Origin: Elusimicrobiota bacterium
GTDB lineage: Bacteria > Elusimicrobiota > Endomicrobiia > Endomicrobiales > Endomicrobiaceae
Length of the DNA stretch: 7,546 bases
Direction: 5' to 3'
Assembly: GCA_031256695.1 (NCBI GenBank)
Contig: JAIRQB010000230.1
Location: 1 to 7,546, forward strand
Below, in pieces: positions 7,301 to 7,546 of this stretch (position 1 is its first letter; each line of letters begins with the position of its first letter). A program made the position numbers and the translations under genes. Below the pieces are notes generated by a model. It searched no databases. It worked only from the letters and a program-made list of their open reading frames with translations, and was not told the DNA's origin.

Positions 7301-7546
7301 AGAGGCTATAGTTGATGCGGGGACTATCAGACTGCGTCCTATACTTATGACTTCTTTTGCGCTAATCGGCGGAATGGCGCCTACGGCTTTGGCTTTAACT
7401 GAGGTGGGCAAATTTAGGCAAGGCGTCGGCATTTTGGTAATAGGCGGCATTATCACTTCAACTTTTTTAACTTTGCTTATTGTCCCCGCTATTTTTGAAT
7501 ACTTTTACAGGCTTAGGATATTTTTGCGTAAAGTTTTAGGCAGACC
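4377..7546 (+). CDS. RND-family efflux transporter, AcrB-like inner-membrane pump (C-terminus cut by the window edge)
   Basis: The frame from ATG 4377 stays open to the right edge, 1056 complete codons, so at most a short tail is missing (AcrB has 1049 residues). RND pumps are trimeric proton antiporters that expel drugs, dyes, lipids or other amphiphiles through a periplasmic adaptor and an outer-membrane channel. TM1 is at about 13-29, then the first large periplasmic domain, which opens with MMPDVEYPYV and the AYPGAGPEEIE porter segment. TM2 begins near residue 346. TM4 contains GLLIDDAIVV with Asp411 and Asp412, and TM10 contains MGIVAKNS with Lys955, counterparts of the AcrB proton relay D407, D408, K940. 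The second periplasmic domain runs from about 580 to 885, and TM8-12 follow. The relay favours the hydrophobe/amphiphile class over heavy-metal pumps. No adaptor or outer-membrane channel gene is in the window; they may lie downstream or elsewhere. Confidence 0.96.
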   Translation, partial: MNLAGVSIKRPTFIFSLLIAFIIVGLIFMDRMQVRMMPDVEYPYVAVNIAYPGAGPEEIESRVSRTVENQLSSISGIKHINSVSQDGSSRVFAEFELGKDVEIALQEVKDKIAEARRRFPDDIEEPIVQKYDPESRPVMTLSLKASLNPKELYDLADEYYRTELLRVDGISNIYIAGGTRREIRVLVDRNKLDQYDITLSAISQSIGDNSMNVPIGRLSSGDEDVSFRTIGEYRNVQDIADVPIRFRGNDISVSVNDVARVEDTVVERYTVGRIDLKQDGKITKENTLILPLFKQSKANEVNISNGVLKKVKELNEKYKNLPGSPLITVVSDNAKSIKDNIDDVKRTIFEGIFLAIIVVYFFLGSWRSTFITALALPNSLIGAFIFMHFANFSVNIISLMSLSLVVGLLIDDAIVVRENIYRHYEEGEEPDIAAQRGTDEVMLAVIATTASIIAVFLPVGFLSGMIGKFFKEFGLTVVFAVSISILDALTIAPMLSAYIIPSHQKEKEKKIPKIAQVFINIVHTLTIDWFEKVYEALVKIYRKTIVFILDNKIKTIILMIALFVFSMSPFYLGKIPTSFMPEAEAGEFSISIQTPPDSSLAKTNEITSKIEDIVMSMPETEFAVITVGNNSRELNVSDMRVRLVPQKNRKLSTEDVKTVLRKQLAQEIDKSVVISLNNPASAMGGGRKSFSLLLFGRDTKQLSNAADKLIERFREVPGLVDLATNFMSGKPEYKIDITPSLAKQFGINSIAAGGELRAMVEGNTPAVFRENGLEYDIRVSLEENQRNLQESFNNLYVYNVNGKRVKVARIAKLERDEGPTRIYRRDRSRFIEISGNIAKGHTLGEIQKETDKILSEIKQGQKDQRLWQNITPQYAGNYDDMKELQSSMITASILSLIFMFMILASLYESIITPFTIMTAIPFGTMGGVIAIFITKKPLDLFTMIGIVMLMGIVAKNSIILVDYIQQLLIRGKNIREAIVDAGTIRLRPILMTSFALIGGMAPTALALTEVGKFRQGVGILVIGGIITSTFLTLLIVPAIFEYFYRLRIFLRKVLGR

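Noticed and set aside
1..7546. Assigning the cassette's recognition site as GATC because GATC is absent
   Set aside because: Six other palindromes are absent as well, and the methyltransferase protein alone does not reveal specificity, so the absence cannot single out one site.
1..7546. tRNA, rRNA, CRISPR array or insertion sequence
   Set aside because: No direct-repeat array, cloverleaf-like stretch, terminal inverted repeats or transposase was seen on either strand, and coding genes fill nearly all the space.

Overview
The window is A+T-rich (roughly mid-30s % GC by eye) and every gene I can support lies on the plus strand. The last gene is a resistance-nodulation-division (RND) inner-membrane transporter, which points to a bacterium with two membranes. 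Codon choice is A/T-ending but alanine often uses GCG and GCA. I cannot name the organism; an uncultured diderm such as an Elusimicrobiota or spirochaete relative would fit, but that is a guess.

Region 1 (1-83) is the tail of an unidentified upstream gene. Region 2 (127-2877) is a tightly packed four-gene cassette that reads as a restriction-modification system. It has a beta-class DNA amino-methyltransferase with a TSPPY motif, a winged-helix plus HNH nuclease, an unrecognised 71-aa protein, and a 368-aa protein whose N-terminus looks like a PD-(D/E)XK nuclease with an ExE variant active site, followed by probable winged-helix DNA-binding parts. Two gene pairs overlap by exactly 8 bases (ATGANTGA) and the middle junction is 10 bases, so the four are almost certainly made together. 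Two nuclease candidates of different folds beside one methyltransferase is the unusual part.

Region 3 (2927-3231) is a small unrecognised gene (72 aa) that may have lost its last 14 codons to an in-frame stop, followed by a 14-codon start-to-stop frame touching dnaJ. Region 4 (3228-7546) holds dnaJ, complete with J domain, G/F linker and four zinc-binding repeats, and 18 bases later an RND efflux pump gene that runs off the right edge after 1056 codons, nearly its full expected length.

The most striking whole-window signal is compositional. Reading every line, I find no copy of seven of the sixteen 4-base palindromes: GATC, CATG, GTAC, AGCT, TCGA, CTAG and GGCC. Each of the first six would be expected roughly 20-25 times from base composition alone. 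ACGT and TGCA, with the same composition, are present. Codon choice follows the gap: Asp before a C-initial codon is always GAC and His before a G-initial codon is always CAC. The absence covers the likely core genes (dnaJ, pump) and the restriction cassette alike, suggesting long-standing restriction pressure on this genome and a cassette that is not a recent arrival from an unbiased genome.
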